The notes below the pieces were generated by a model, which worked only from the letters and a program-made list of their open reading frames with translations, was not told where the DNA came from and made no database searches. Made by a program: the position numbers and the translations under genes. A stretch of DNA of 30,238 nt from an uncultured Oscillospiraceae bacterium (GTDB lineage: Bacteria; Bacillota; Clostridia; Oscillospirales; Oscillospiraceae): the NCBI GenBank assembly GCA_934589065.1, contig CAKTNN010000027.1, positions 1-30,238 on the forward strand, given 5' to 3'. Shown piece after piece: positions 1 to 6,579 of this stretch. Positions within the stretch are counted from its first letter, which is position 1, and each line of letters starts with the position of its first letter.

Positions 1-438
1 GCGGAAATAATTGGGAATACAAGCGGAGAAAGCAAGAATCAGGTACGGCGATATATCCGCTTGACCTATCTGCTACCGGAATTGCTACAGCTTGTCGATG
101 ACGGCAAAATTGCCCTCACCCCCGCTGTGGAGCTGAGCTACCTCCCAGAAAAAACCCAGACCTACCTTCTGGAAGAAATGCACCGCAACGACTGTACACC
201 CTCTCTTTCTCAGGCTGTTCGCCTGAAAAAGGAATACCAGGCAAAAGCTCTGACAGTGCCTAAATTGCGTTCTATTATGGGCGAGGAAAAGGCGAATCAG
301 AAAGAGCGCATTCGCATCCCTATGGAACGTATTCGGAAATACTTCCCCAAAAGCTACACTACCACACAGATGGAAGATGAAATTGTTCGTCTGTGTGAGG
401 CGCAATTCCGAAAGCGTTCTGAGCGGGATGCCAGATAG
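1..438 (+). CDS. ParB/Spo0J-like partition protein, 3' part (5' end outside window)
   Basis: The reading frame is open from base 1 and stops at 436-438, so about 145 C-terminal residues are visible. It begins with a helix-turn-helix-like stretch (AEIIGNTSGESKNQVRRYIR) followed by LTYLLPELLQLVDDGKIALT and an 'AVELSYL' segment. This order is typical of the central DNA-binding region of ParB/RepB/Spo0J proteins: the HTH recognition helix, then a conserved L-P-E-L-L/D-G-K-I block. The C-terminal part is Lys/Arg/Glu rich and resembles no domain I can name. The N-terminal CTP-binding ParB domain would lie outside the window. A TTG at 61 is not needed as a start because the frame is open upstream. 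Together with the recombinase just downstream, it is best read as a partition or maintenance gene of an integrative element, not the chromosomal parB. This is inference from family resemblance and context. Confidence 0.75.
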   Translation, partial: AEIIGNTSGESKNQVRRYIRLTYLLPELLQLVDDGKIALTPAVELSYLPEKTQTYLLEEMHRNDCTPSLSQAVRLKKEYQAKALTVPKLRSIMGEEKANQKERIRIPMERIRKYFPKSYTTTQMEDEIVRLCEAQFRKRSERDAR

Positions 439-450
439 GGAGGGGTGTAA

Positions 451-624
451 TTGGTTCAAAATGAAGAACAGAATGCGGTTCTTGCGGTGCGGGATGTAGG
501 CACCCTGCTTCCCGATACTGCCATTGAACGGATGGCACGGTTCTTCCTGACAAAGATGCGAGATACGGAGGAGGAAATGGATCCCCGTACATTTGTCAAT
601 TCTGAGAGAAAGGGCTATGATTAG
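451..624 (+). CDS. small hypothetical protein of the integrative element (57 aa)
   Basis: A 57-codon ORF with a TTG start at 451 and TAG at 622-624. A strong purine-rich ribosome site (AGGGAGGGG, 437-445) sits at a suitable distance and overlaps the end of the preceding parB-like gene. The protein starts MVQNEEQNAVLAVRDVGTLL and continues with an acidic/basic helix-forming stretch (ERMARFFLTKMRDTEEEMD). It has no membrane segment or cysteine motif. It sits 12 bp after parB and 20 bp before the recombinase, so the three probably form one transcript. Short ORFs at this position are common in clostridial serine-recombinase elements, but I do not recognise the family and assign no function. Confidence 0.55.
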   Translation: MVQNEEQNAVLAVRDVGTLLPDTAIERMARFFLTKMRDTEEEMDPRTFVNSERKGYD

Positions 625-644
625 AGCAAAAAAGGAGGGAGAAA

Positions 645-2183
645 ATGAAAGCTGTAATTTATGCCCGCTACTCTACGGAAAGCCAGCGTGAGGAATCCAT
701 TGAGGGTCAGATTCGGGAATGTACGGAATATGCCGCCCGAAACGGAATCACCCTGCTGCGGACGTATATTGACAGAGCGTTGTCCGCCAGAACGGCGGAC
801 AGGCCGGAATTTCAGCGCATGATTGCCGACAGCGAGGGCGGACTTTTTGATGCGGTACTGGTCTGGAAGTTGGACCGCTTTTCCAGAGATCGCTATGACA
901 GCGCCCATTACAAGCACATCTTGAAAAAGCATGGTGTCCGGGTCATTTCCGCGAAAGAGAACATCTCTGACGGCCCAGAGGGAATTATCCTGGAATCCAT
1001 GTTGGAGGGCTACGCCGAATACTACTCGGCAGAACTGTCCCAGAAAATCCAGCGTGGACAGTACGACAACGCCATGAAGTGCAAGAACAACGGCGGCAAC
1101 ATACCGTATGGATACTATGTGGACAAAACCACTGGCGTTTTGGCGGTTGACCCTGTCAAAGCGCCAGTGGTCCGGGAAATCTACACACGGTTTGATGCCG
1201 GGGAGCGGATCACGGATATTCGGAAGTCGCTCAATGACCGTGGTCTGCGAACCGGACGTGGGGTCCCGTTCACCATTGGTGGTGTCAGCCTGATTCTGAA
1301 AAATCGGAAGTACATCGGAGAATACAGGTATTCCAAGGTCGTGATCCCGGATGGGATTCCGGCAATCATCGATAAGGAACTGTTTGAAAGGGTGCAAAGA
1401 AGAATGAAAGCGAATCAAAAAGCTCCCGCGAGAGCGAAAGCGGCAGAAGAATACCTGCTCACCACAAAGCTATTTTGCGGGACCTGTGGTCGTCTCATGG
1501 CCGGCGAAAGCGGCAAGGGCAGCAAAGGGACAATCTATCACTATTACAAGTGCAGCGGTTCCAAACGCCATTTAGGCTGTAAACGCAAGGCTTTGAAAAA
1601 GGACTGGATTGAGCGGACGGTAGTCCAGCTCACCGTGACAAAGGTCTTGACGGATACTGCCATTGACCGCATTGCGGACGCTATGGTTGCCATGCAGGCC
1701 AAGGAGGATACTACAATCCCGGCATTGCAGCAGCAACTCCGGGATTGCGAAAAAGGCATCGAAAATATTCTGAATGCCATCCAGATTGGAATTCTGACCG
1801 TTTCCACCAAGGAGCGCCTGGAGCAGTTGGAGCAACAGCGGGAGACCTTAAAGGCATCGATTCTTCAAGCCCAGATTGCCCGTCCCCAGTATAGCAAGGA
1901 GCAGATTGTCCGATGGATCAGCCGCTTCAAATACGGCAATATCAACGACAAAGCCTACCAACGGGAGATTATCGATGTGTTTGTCAATTCCGTCTATGTG
2001 TATGATGATAAATTGGTCCTGACCTACAACTTCAAAGATGGCACCCAGACCATAACACTGAAAGAAATTGAAGATGCTTTAAGTTCGGATATGACTTGCG
2101 TTGCTCCACCAGGGACAAAAGCACCATCCTTTTGGATGGTGCTTTTTGTTGCTTTTGAAGCCTGGGGACTCGAACCCACTTAA
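645..2183 (+). CDS. large serine recombinase (site-specific integrase of the element)
   Basis: 512 residues, ATG at 645 behind a near-perfect ribosome site (AAAGGAGGGAG). The resolvase catalytic domain (about 1-145) has the nucleophile Ser10 in YARYSTESQ and the LDRFSR motif at 76-81 carrying active-site arginines. A 'Recombinase' DNA-binding domain follows (about 155-265), then a zinc ribbon with Cys278, Cys281, Cys303 and Cys312, and a coiled-coil region (about 365-410). This is the standard large serine integrase plan and length. Such enzymes join attP and attB by double-strand cleavage with a phosphoserine intermediate, to integrate or excise the element. The last ~25 residues, after APPGTKAPSF, look non-native: they are encoded by a terminator hairpin and by tRNA-like sequence (WGLEPT). 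The true family C-terminus probably ends near 'APP', and the rest may be read-through into the attachment region. Confidence 0.93.
   Translation: MKAVIYARYSTESQREESIEGQIRECTEYAARNGITLLRTYIDRALSARTADRPEFQRMIADSEGGLFDAVLVWKLDRFSRDRYDSAHYKHILKKHGVRVISAKENISDGPEGIILESMLEGYAEYYSAELSQKIQRGQYDNAMKCKNNGGNIPYGYYVDKTTGVLAVDPVKAPVVREIYTRFDAGERITDIRKSLNDRGLRTGRGVPFTIGGVSLILKNRKYIGEYRYSKVVIPDGIPAIIDKELFERVQRRMKANQKAPARAKAAEEYLLTTKLFCGTCGRLMAGESGKGSKGTIYHYYKCSGSKRHLGCKRKALKKDWIERTVVQLTVTKVLTDTAIDRIADAMVAMQAKEDTTIPALQQQLRDCEKGIENILNAIQIGILTVSTKERLEQLEQQRETLKASILQAQIARPQYSKEQIVRWISRFKYGNINDKAYQREIIDVFVNSVYVYDDKLVLTYNFKDGTQTITLKEIEDALSSDMTCVAPPGTKAPSFWMVLFVAFEAWGLEPT
2117..2147 (+). terminator. intrinsic terminator lying inside the 3' end of the recombinase ORF
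   Basis: A perfect 9-bp stem GCACCATCC/GGATGGTGC (2121-2129 and 2134-2142) with a TTTT loop, preceded by AAAA and followed by TTTTT. It has all the features of a Rho-independent terminator, yet lies 36 bp upstream of the in-frame stop at 2181-2183. It may terminate the recombinase transcript before the stop codon, or the annotated stop may not be the ancestral one. The symmetric A and T tracts could also make it act in both directions. Confidence 0.75.
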
Positions 2184-2279
2184 ATGCAATATGCCGGTGG
2201 CATATTGCGGCAGCCAGTTCAAAAACTGGCTGCATCCTTATGATTTTGCCCCATGGGGCAAAATCAGCCATCGAGTCCC
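2165..2279. repeat. three consecutive perfect hairpins bounded by a 9-bp inverted repeat
   Basis: The outer inverted repeat is GGGACTCGA (2165-2173) with TCGAGTCCC (2271-2279). Inside are three perfect stem-loops in a row. Hairpin 1 is GCAATATGCC/GGCATATTGC (2186-2195, 2199-2208, 3-nt loop). Hairpin 2 is GCAGCCAGTT/AACTGGCTGC (2210-2219, 2224-2233, 4-nt loop). Hairpin 3 is GATTTTGCCCC/GGGGCAAAATC (2242-2252, 2255-2265, 2-nt centre). No coding frame explains it. It lies between the integrase gene and a tRNA-like 3' end, where an attachment site is expected. It may be the structured end of the element, or an independent MITE/REP-like repeat inserted there. Confidence 0.85.
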
Positions 2280-2292
2280 GTAGTCTCCACCA
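2271..2292 (+). other. tRNA/tmRNA-like 3' end, possible right attachment site (attR)
   Basis: The 22 bases at 2271-2292 read like the 3' end of a tRNA or tmRNA: T-loop bases TCGAGT, a T-stem strand CCCGT, an acceptor strand AGTCTCC, a discriminator A and an encoded CCA. A strong terminator follows immediately. The 5' half that should pair with these strands is not present: the sequence upstream is the hairpin block, and no D-arm or anticodon arm can be folded. The simplest reading is that an element inserted at the 3' end of an RNA gene and left this half at its right border. No intact tRNA is claimed. Confidence 0.45.
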
Positions 2293-2326
2293 AACCCTTG
2301 AAAGTTCTGTTCTTTCAAGGTTTTTT
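2293..2326 (+). terminator. intrinsic terminator after the tRNA-like 3' end
   Basis: A 9-bp perfect stem CCTTGAAAG (2296-2304) / CTTTCAAGG (2312-2320) with a 7-nt loop, followed by TTTTTT (2321-2326). It starts one base after the CCA-like end, the normal place for the terminator of an RNA gene. This supports reading 2271-2292 as the residue of such a gene. Confidence 0.8.
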
Positions 2327-2576
2327 CTTATGTTTCGGCCCTTTTTAGACCTCATGCCTGTTTGCTGATTTTCGCAATAGGAATGAGGTCTCATTATGTC
2401 CAGAAAAATCAAGATGTTTGGACAGTCCGGGCGGTCTGTGGAAAGAGTCCGGGCTTGTGCAGACTGCTGATGTCTTTTCTTTTTGTAAAAAAAATGATAG
2501 GATAGGAGTCGGATTTACGGGCAAATTTCCGTCTATTAGGGTAAGGAAGCAAACAGAAACCGAGAGGTGAACAAAA
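2327..2576. other. intergenic stretch before the ECF sigma gene
   Basis: No gene is supported here. It holds a 9-bp inverted repeat AGACCTCAT/ATGAGGTCT (2347-2355 and 2383-2391) separated by 27 bases, an AT-rich tract around 2474-2500 that could hold the promoter of the sigma factor gene, and a 24-codon ATG frame at 2396-2470 with no good ribosome site and no recognisable product. I could not assign convincing -35/-10 boxes. Confidence 0.4.
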
Positions 2577-3131
2577 ATGGATGATCGAAAAATAATTGAT
2601 CTGTTCCTCGCCAGAGATGAGGACGCCATCCGGCATACGGCGAATGCATACGGCAGGCGGCTCTTCACCCTGGCAAACCATATCCTTCAGAATGAACAGG
2701 ATGCGGAAGAAAACGTGAACGATACCTATATGCGCTCCTGGGATACGATTCCTCCTCAGAGGCCAAAACACTTCTTCGCATATCTGGCGAAAATCTGCCG
2801 GCATTTTGCTTTGGACAAGCTGGACTGGAAAAGCGCAGCAAAACGGAAAGCGGAAGTCGTCAGCCTGACCCAGGAGATAGAAAGCTGCATCCCGGATCAG
2901 CGCCGTGGGCATGAGCTGGAAAACAGGGAGCTTGGCGAGCTGCTGGATACGTTTCTAGAGAGCCTGACCCCGGAAAACCGGATGGTGTTCATGCGCCGGT
3001 ATTGGTACTTTGATTCATTTGCGGAAATTGCCGCACGCTATGGCATCAGTGAAGACGCCGCCCAGAAACGGATTGCCCGGACAAAAACAAAGTTGGCAGC
3101 ATTCCTAGAACAGGAGGGAATTTGTGTATGA
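2577..3131 (+). CDS. ECF-type RNA polymerase sigma factor
   Basis: 184 residues, ATG at 2577 after GAGAGGTGA. The first ~75 residues carry a sigma region 2 pattern (LFTLANHILQNEQDAEENVN, then DTYMRSWDTIPP), where region 2 contacts core polymerase and the -10 element. The C-terminal ~60 residues carry region 4 (LTPENRMVFMRRYWYFDSFA and the helix-turn-helix AARYGISEDAAQKRIARTKT), which reads the -35. Regions 1, 3.0 and 3.1 are absent, which defines the ECF group. The stop overlaps the ATG of the next gene (ATGA), so the two are translationally coupled. That is the usual arrangement of an ECF sigma factor with a membrane partner that restrains it. The inducing signal cannot be inferred. Confidence 0.92.
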   Translation: MDDRKIIDLFLARDEDAIRHTANAYGRRLFTLANHILQNEQDAEENVNDTYMRSWDTIPPQRPKHFFAYLAKICRHFALDKLDWKSAAKRKAEVVSLTQEIESCIPDQRRGHELENRELGELLDTFLESLTPENRMVFMRRYWYFDSFAEIAARYGISEDAAQKRIARTKTKLAAFLEQEGICV

Positions 3132-4129
3132 ATGGCATGGATATGATTGTAGGCTTAACATTCGTCAACGACAGCATCGTTGAAGAAGCTGAATATGGAG
3201 CGTTTTCCGCCGGGGCAAAGGCCCCCGAAGGGGAACGGGAGGCATTCAACCGATTCCGTAGACCTCTTCTTGTTGCTGCGATGATTGGTCTGCTCCTGTT
3301 GCTAATGGGCTGCACGGCTTATTTCTACCGTTTAAAACATCTTGTGGTAATTGACCATACAAAAGAGACACTTGCGGCAATCGGAGAGGAACCGGCAGAA
3401 AAGATTTCAGGTGCACTTCCGGAAGCAGCTGCAGGGCCTTCCGTCTCCAAACAAGTTCTTTCTTTGCAGGGATACGAAGGCAGTCCGGCCTATCATGCTT
3501 TGCAGGAGTGGCTGACATACTCCGCAGAATACACGGTTCAAAATCCCGAGCTTCGCTTCTCAGATGAATTTCAGCGTCCCGAAGCGTATACAAACTATCC
3601 CTGCTATTCCCAGGAAATGGTGGATAAAGTGGATGAACTCTGCATCAAATATGGGCTGCATCTTGTGGGAAAGCCATTCTTTATCCCGGATGCGGAAGGA
3701 ATGGCGGTGCATGGCTTATCCGGTATTCTCAAGGAAGCGGTAATGCCGCGCTGTTTCTACGGGCATCTTTTCCAGGATGGGAGCTTTGTTGCTTACGGAG
3801 AATTGGATTTCAGTGAAAGCTACGGTAAAACAGTCCAATTTCAAATGAACAGCATAAAGAAAGATGCATTTTATACTGCCCAACTTGGGTTGAATCACAT
3901 CTCAGACATCCTGCAGTGGAATTACACAACCGCAGAGGGATACCGTGCGCTGCTGGCACTCAATGGTGACACGGGATTCATTTTTGCAGAAAATGGGGGA
4001 AGCTTTATTTCCATCATAATTGGAGAAGTTCCCGATGCTAATATGGTATTTACCGGCCTTCCGAAGGAGAAACCGTTCCTGGAAGCGGTCTGCGACAGCT
4101 TTGTGTTTTCCGATGTGGAGAATGAATAA
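3128..4129 (+). CDS. membrane-anchored protein coupled to the ECF sigma factor (putative anti-sigma/sensor)
   Basis: 333 residues from the ATG at 3128, which overlaps the sigma factor stop by the classic ATGA. A TTG six bases upstream in the same frame is a weaker choice. A ribosome site CAGGAGGGA lies at 3110-3118. The cytoplasmic N-terminus (about 43 residues) is followed by one strong membrane segment (about 44-64, containing AAMIGLLLLLMGCTAYFY). The remaining ~265 residues would be outside the cell. This one-TM topology and coupling fit an anti-sigma or sensor partner, but the N-terminus lacks a zinc-binding HxxxCxxC motif, so the assignment rests on context. The extracytoplasmic domain is not one I recognise. 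Confidence 0.65.
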   Translation: MNGMDMIVGLTFVNDSIVEEAEYGAFSAGAKAPEGEREAFNRFRRPLLVAAMIGLLLLLMGCTAYFYRLKHLVVIDHTKETLAAIGEEPAEKISGALPEAAAGPSVSKQVLSLQGYEGSPAYHALQEWLTYSAEYTVQNPELRFSDEFQRPEAYTNYPCYSQEMVDKVDELCIKYGLHLVGKPFFIPDAEGMAVHGLSGILKEAVMPRCFYGHLFQDGSFVAYGELDFSESYGKTVQFQMNSIKKDAFYTAQLGLNHISDILQWNYTTAEGYRALLALNGDTGFIFAENGGSFISIIIGEVPDANMVFTGLPKEKPFLEAVCDSFVFSDVENE

Positions 4130-4451
4130 CGTTTTCCCAGTGCAGCCAAGGGCGTGGTACACACCCCGTCCCAAACGATACGCCGTACCCCATTTTTCGT
4201 AGGGGCCGATTGATTCACATCGGGCTCTACGCCGGTGGAATGGGTGGTAATATTCTCCATATCCTGCAGCGCCGCATGGATCACATGCCGCTCGTAGGCG
4301 TTCATGGGCTCCAGAGTGGTGCAATTTTGAACAGCTGCGCTTTTCTCCGAATCGAATTTCGTATTTCCTTTCCAAACGTTAAATTCGCAATAAATTTTTG
4401 TTGTAATTCGCGTAATTTAATGCTATTCTTGTTTTGGAGGGGGGTGAGCAA
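4130..4451. other. degenerate intergenic block containing a copied piece of jag
   Basis: No intact gene. 4130-4221 is GC-rich sequence with short inverted motifs around GGGGCCGAT...ATCGGGC (4202-4225) that looks like repeat debris. 4222-4322 is a perfect copy of part of jag. From 4323 the composition changes abruptly to AT-rich. A possible promoter for the lipoprotein gene lies at TTGTAA (4401-4406), 17 bases, TATTCT (4424-4429). It would leave an unusually short leader, so it is weakly supported. Confidence 0.5.
4222..4322 (-). repeat. 101-bp direct repeat, copy 1 (fragment of jag)
   Basis: Identical over 101 bases to 5704-5804, in the same orientation. Read on the minus strand it encodes roughly residues 258-291 of Jag (including MNAYERHVIHAALQDMENIT), that is, most of the R3H domain without the last ~10 residues. 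Neither flank matches jag: the sequence leaves jag on both sides. It is therefore a transplanted fragment, not a tandem duplication or a target-site duplication of normal size. Confidence 0.93.
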
Positions 4452-5528
4452 ATGCGCATAGGTATATTAAAATTAAGGAAACCATATATACGCAGAATGC
4501 ATCATCAAAAGTTGGTCACATTCTTAGCTATCATACCTGTTACAATCACAATGCTAACAGGGTGTAACAACCATCAACATCCGTTATCCAGTGAGCAGGT
4601 AGATCGTAACGTTCAGCAGCACTCCACTCGCCAAACCCAAGCAGGCTATACGTTAGAATATAAGTCCGCAATCACTGATGGTACGAAAATCTTCGCCTTC
4701 TTTAGATTCATCGCCCCAGAGGAGATTGATCTGTCCAGCATTCCGGATACCCATTCAGGAGAAAAACTTTCCTTTCCCGGTCTTTCTGCATCTTTAGGAG
4801 AAAACAGTCATTCACCAGATATATCTTGCAAAGCGCTTTCCGACAGTGACAATAAAAATAACACTCTTGATCTCGTTGTTAGAATTACGCCAGTCGCATT
4901 AAAGGATACAGAGTCAGCACTTGACCCAACAAGAAAATGCATGATCGTCTTCCGTAATATTGTGAAATTAGGGTATGACTCGAAATATGAGCAAGAGCTG
5001 TTGTCAACGAAATATGCAGGACAAACAAATTGTCTTTTTACGCCGGAGGAATCGGAGCGTCTGCATCCCAAAACATTGCTTGCATCCGGAACCTGGACTT
5101 TTGAGATTGAATTGGATGAGCCGAGCCCCGGCGGAATGGAATTACTGGAATGTCCTTTTTCTACCAAAGCACTCGTTATCCGTTCCGGAAGCCATCAATA
5201 TGAAGCCGTCGATTCCATAGAGGATATTACAATTACCTCAATTTATATTCGTCCCCTGGTCGTTGAGATTTCTTTCCTGCGTCCTGAACCATTTGACACT
5301 TTTGAATGCATATACCTGAATGCTGCAATGTTTTCAAATGATGATGAAACAATCTATAACGATATCATTTTCGTACTGAATGATGGGACAAAGATTGCGC
5401 TATTTCAAGCAAACGGGGCAACTGAATCCGTTATCCTAGAGCCGGATCGTCCGATTATACTGACAGAAGTTGACTACCTGCTGTTGCCAGACGGAACAAA
5501 AATAAAAGCAATCCATTCCGCCTCTTAA
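4452..5528 (+). CDS. putative lipoprotein, DUF4179/DUF5643-like style
   Basis: 358 residues from the ATG at 4452, chosen because a strong ribosome site (GGAGGGGGGTGAG, 4436-4448) precedes it; an upstream in-frame TTG would overlap that site. The basic N-terminus and hydrophobic stretch end in a lipobox-like LTGC (ATMLTGCNN region, Cys about residue 38), suggesting export and lipidation. The mature part has repeated beta-type segments such as YTLEYKSAITDGTKIFAFF and IEDITITSIYIRPLVVEISF. These resemble the extracytoplasmic domains of ECF-linked membrane proteins of Firmicutes. No sigma gene sits directly upstream. Base composition is clearly more AT-rich than the core genes to the right, suggesting transfer. 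The function is unknown and the family link tentative. Confidence 0.6.
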   Translation: MRIGILKLRKPYIRRMHHQKLVTFLAIIPVTITMLTGCNNHQHPLSSEQVDRNVQQHSTRQTQAGYTLEYKSAITDGTKIFAFFRFIAPEEIDLSSIPDTHSGEKLSFPGLSASLGENSHSPDISCKALSDSDNKNNTLDLVVRITPVALKDTESALDPTRKCMIVFRNIVKLGYDSKYEQELLSTKYAGQTNCLFTPEESERLHPKTLLASGTWTFEIELDEPSPGGMELLECPFSTKALVIRSGSHQYEAVDSIEDITITSIYIRPLVVEISFLRPEPFDTFECIYLNAAMFSNDDETIYNDIIFVLNDGTKIALFQANGATESVILEPDRPIILTEVDYLLLPDGTKIKAIHSAS

Positions 5529-5629
5529 GCCAAGCCTGACCCCAACATTTATTATAGAACCATTTTCTAATCCCACATCCGCAAACTGCCTGCCGCGTTG
5601 GCTCATGCCAAGAAGAGCAGCATAAAAGG

Positions 5630-5660
5630 AAGAGCCGCCCGAAAGCAACGGGCGGCTCTT
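5630..5660 (-). terminator. terminator of the rpmH-jag operon
   Basis: A 12-bp perfect stem AAGAGCCGCCCG (5630-5641) / CGGGCGGCTCTT (5649-5660), loop of 7. It begins 10 bp beyond the jag stop codon on the minus strand and is followed there by CCTTTTA. It may also stop transcripts from the lipoprotein gene on the other strand. Confidence 0.85.
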
Positions 5661-5670
5661 GTCTTATAAC

Positions 5671-6576
5671 TTAGCGGACGTATTCAATGACAACGCAGCG
5701 GTTGGGCTCTACGCCGGTGGAATGGGTGGTAATATTCTCCATATCCTGCAGCGCCGCATGGATCACATGCCGCTCGTAGGCGTTCATGGGCTCCAGAGTG
5801 GTGCGGCGGCGGGCCTTCAGAACCTGCTGTGCCTTCTTGCGGGCATAGCGGCGCAGGCTCTCCTCCCGCTTCTGGCGGTAGGACTCCGCATCCACATTCA
5901 CCCGGATGTGACCCTCCACATCCCGGTTCACTGCGTAGTTGCACAGGTGCTGAATGGCATCCAGGGTATCTCCCCGGCGACCGATCAGGTAGCCCAGGTC
6001 TTCGCCCACCAGATCCACCTGGTAGGTATTGCCGCCGGACTCCTTCCAGCAGTGGGGCACTGCCTGAGAGCCCATGTGCTCCAGCAGGCCCTTGATGAAC
6101 TTTTCGATTTTCTCCTCAACGGAGCCCTCCGGGGCCGGTGCATATTCCTTGGGCTGAGCCTTGGGCGCATCCTGTCTGGGGGGCTTGGGTGCTCTGGGTG
6201 CTCTGGGGAGACGCTCCTGCTTGGGAGCCATCTCCTTGGGAGTGTCCGGCTTGGCCTCGGGCGCTTCCGGTTTCTCTGCCTTAGGGGCGGGCTTGGGGGC
6301 TTCGGGCGCCTTAGGCGCCTCAGGTGCCTTGGGGGCAGCGGGCTTGGGTTTCCGGGATGCGGAGGACAGGGCAACCTTGGGCGCTGCAGGCGCTTCCTCC
6401 GGTGCCTCGTAGGTCACCTGCACCTTGGCAGGCTGTGCACCCAGGCCCAGGAAGCCGGACTTTGCCTGCTGCAGCACCTGAACGGACACACTGTCCCGAT
6501 CCAGGCCCAGCTGAGCCAGTGCAGACTCGATGGCAAGATCGATGGTTTTTCCGGTGGCAACAAGAGTCTTTTCCAT
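5671..6576 (-). CDS. jag: RNA-binding protein Jag/KhpB (SpoIIIJ-associated)
   Basis: 301 residues. Order: Jag_N domain (1-52, MEKTLVATGKTIDLAIESAL, with KSGFLGLGAQPAKVQV), a long Ala/Pro/Lys/Glu-rich low-complexity linker (about 57-148), a KH domain with the GRRG loop at 199-202 (GYLIGRRGDTLDAIQHL), and an R3H domain with Arg269 and His273 (RxxxH) in YERHVIH. KhpB proteins bind RNA, often with KhpA, and affect cell division and elongation; the gene is characteristically next to yidC. The start lies 3 bp after the yidC stop, with its AGGAGG site overlapping the yidC end, so the two are coupled. The linker is longer than in B. subtilis. About 100 bp of the 3' region is duplicated at 4222-4322, but this copy is intact. 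Confidence 0.95.
   Translation of the reverse strand: MEKTLVATGKTIDLAIESALAQLGLDRDSVSVQVLQQAKSGFLGLGAQPAKVQVTYEAPEEAPAAPKVALSSASRKPKPAAPKAPEAPKAPEAPKPAPKAEKPEAPEAKPDTPKEMAPKQERLPRAPRAPKPPRQDAPKAQPKEYAPAPEGSVEEKIEKFIKGLLEHMGSQAVPHCWKESGGNTYQVDLVGEDLGYLIGRRGDTLDAIQHLCNYAVNRDVEGHIRVNVDAESYRQKREESLRRYARKKAQQVLKARRRTTLEPMNAYERHVIHAALQDMENITTHSTGVEPNRCVVIEYVR
5704..5804 (-). repeat. 101-bp direct repeat, copy 2 (inside intact jag)
   Basis: This is the source copy: it lies within the continuous jag reading frame, covering about residues 258-291. It is identical to 4222-4322, about 1.48 kb away in the same orientation. Two perfect repeats at this distance are a substrate for homologous recombination that would delete the lipoprotein gene between them. 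Confidence 0.93.
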
Positions 6577-6579
6577 GAC

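Noticed and set aside
2157..2180. Possible tRNA on the minus strand (GGGTTCGAGTCCCC)
   Set aside because: The T-stem pairs only three bases and no other arm can be built. It is treated as part of the inverted repeat of the hairpin block.
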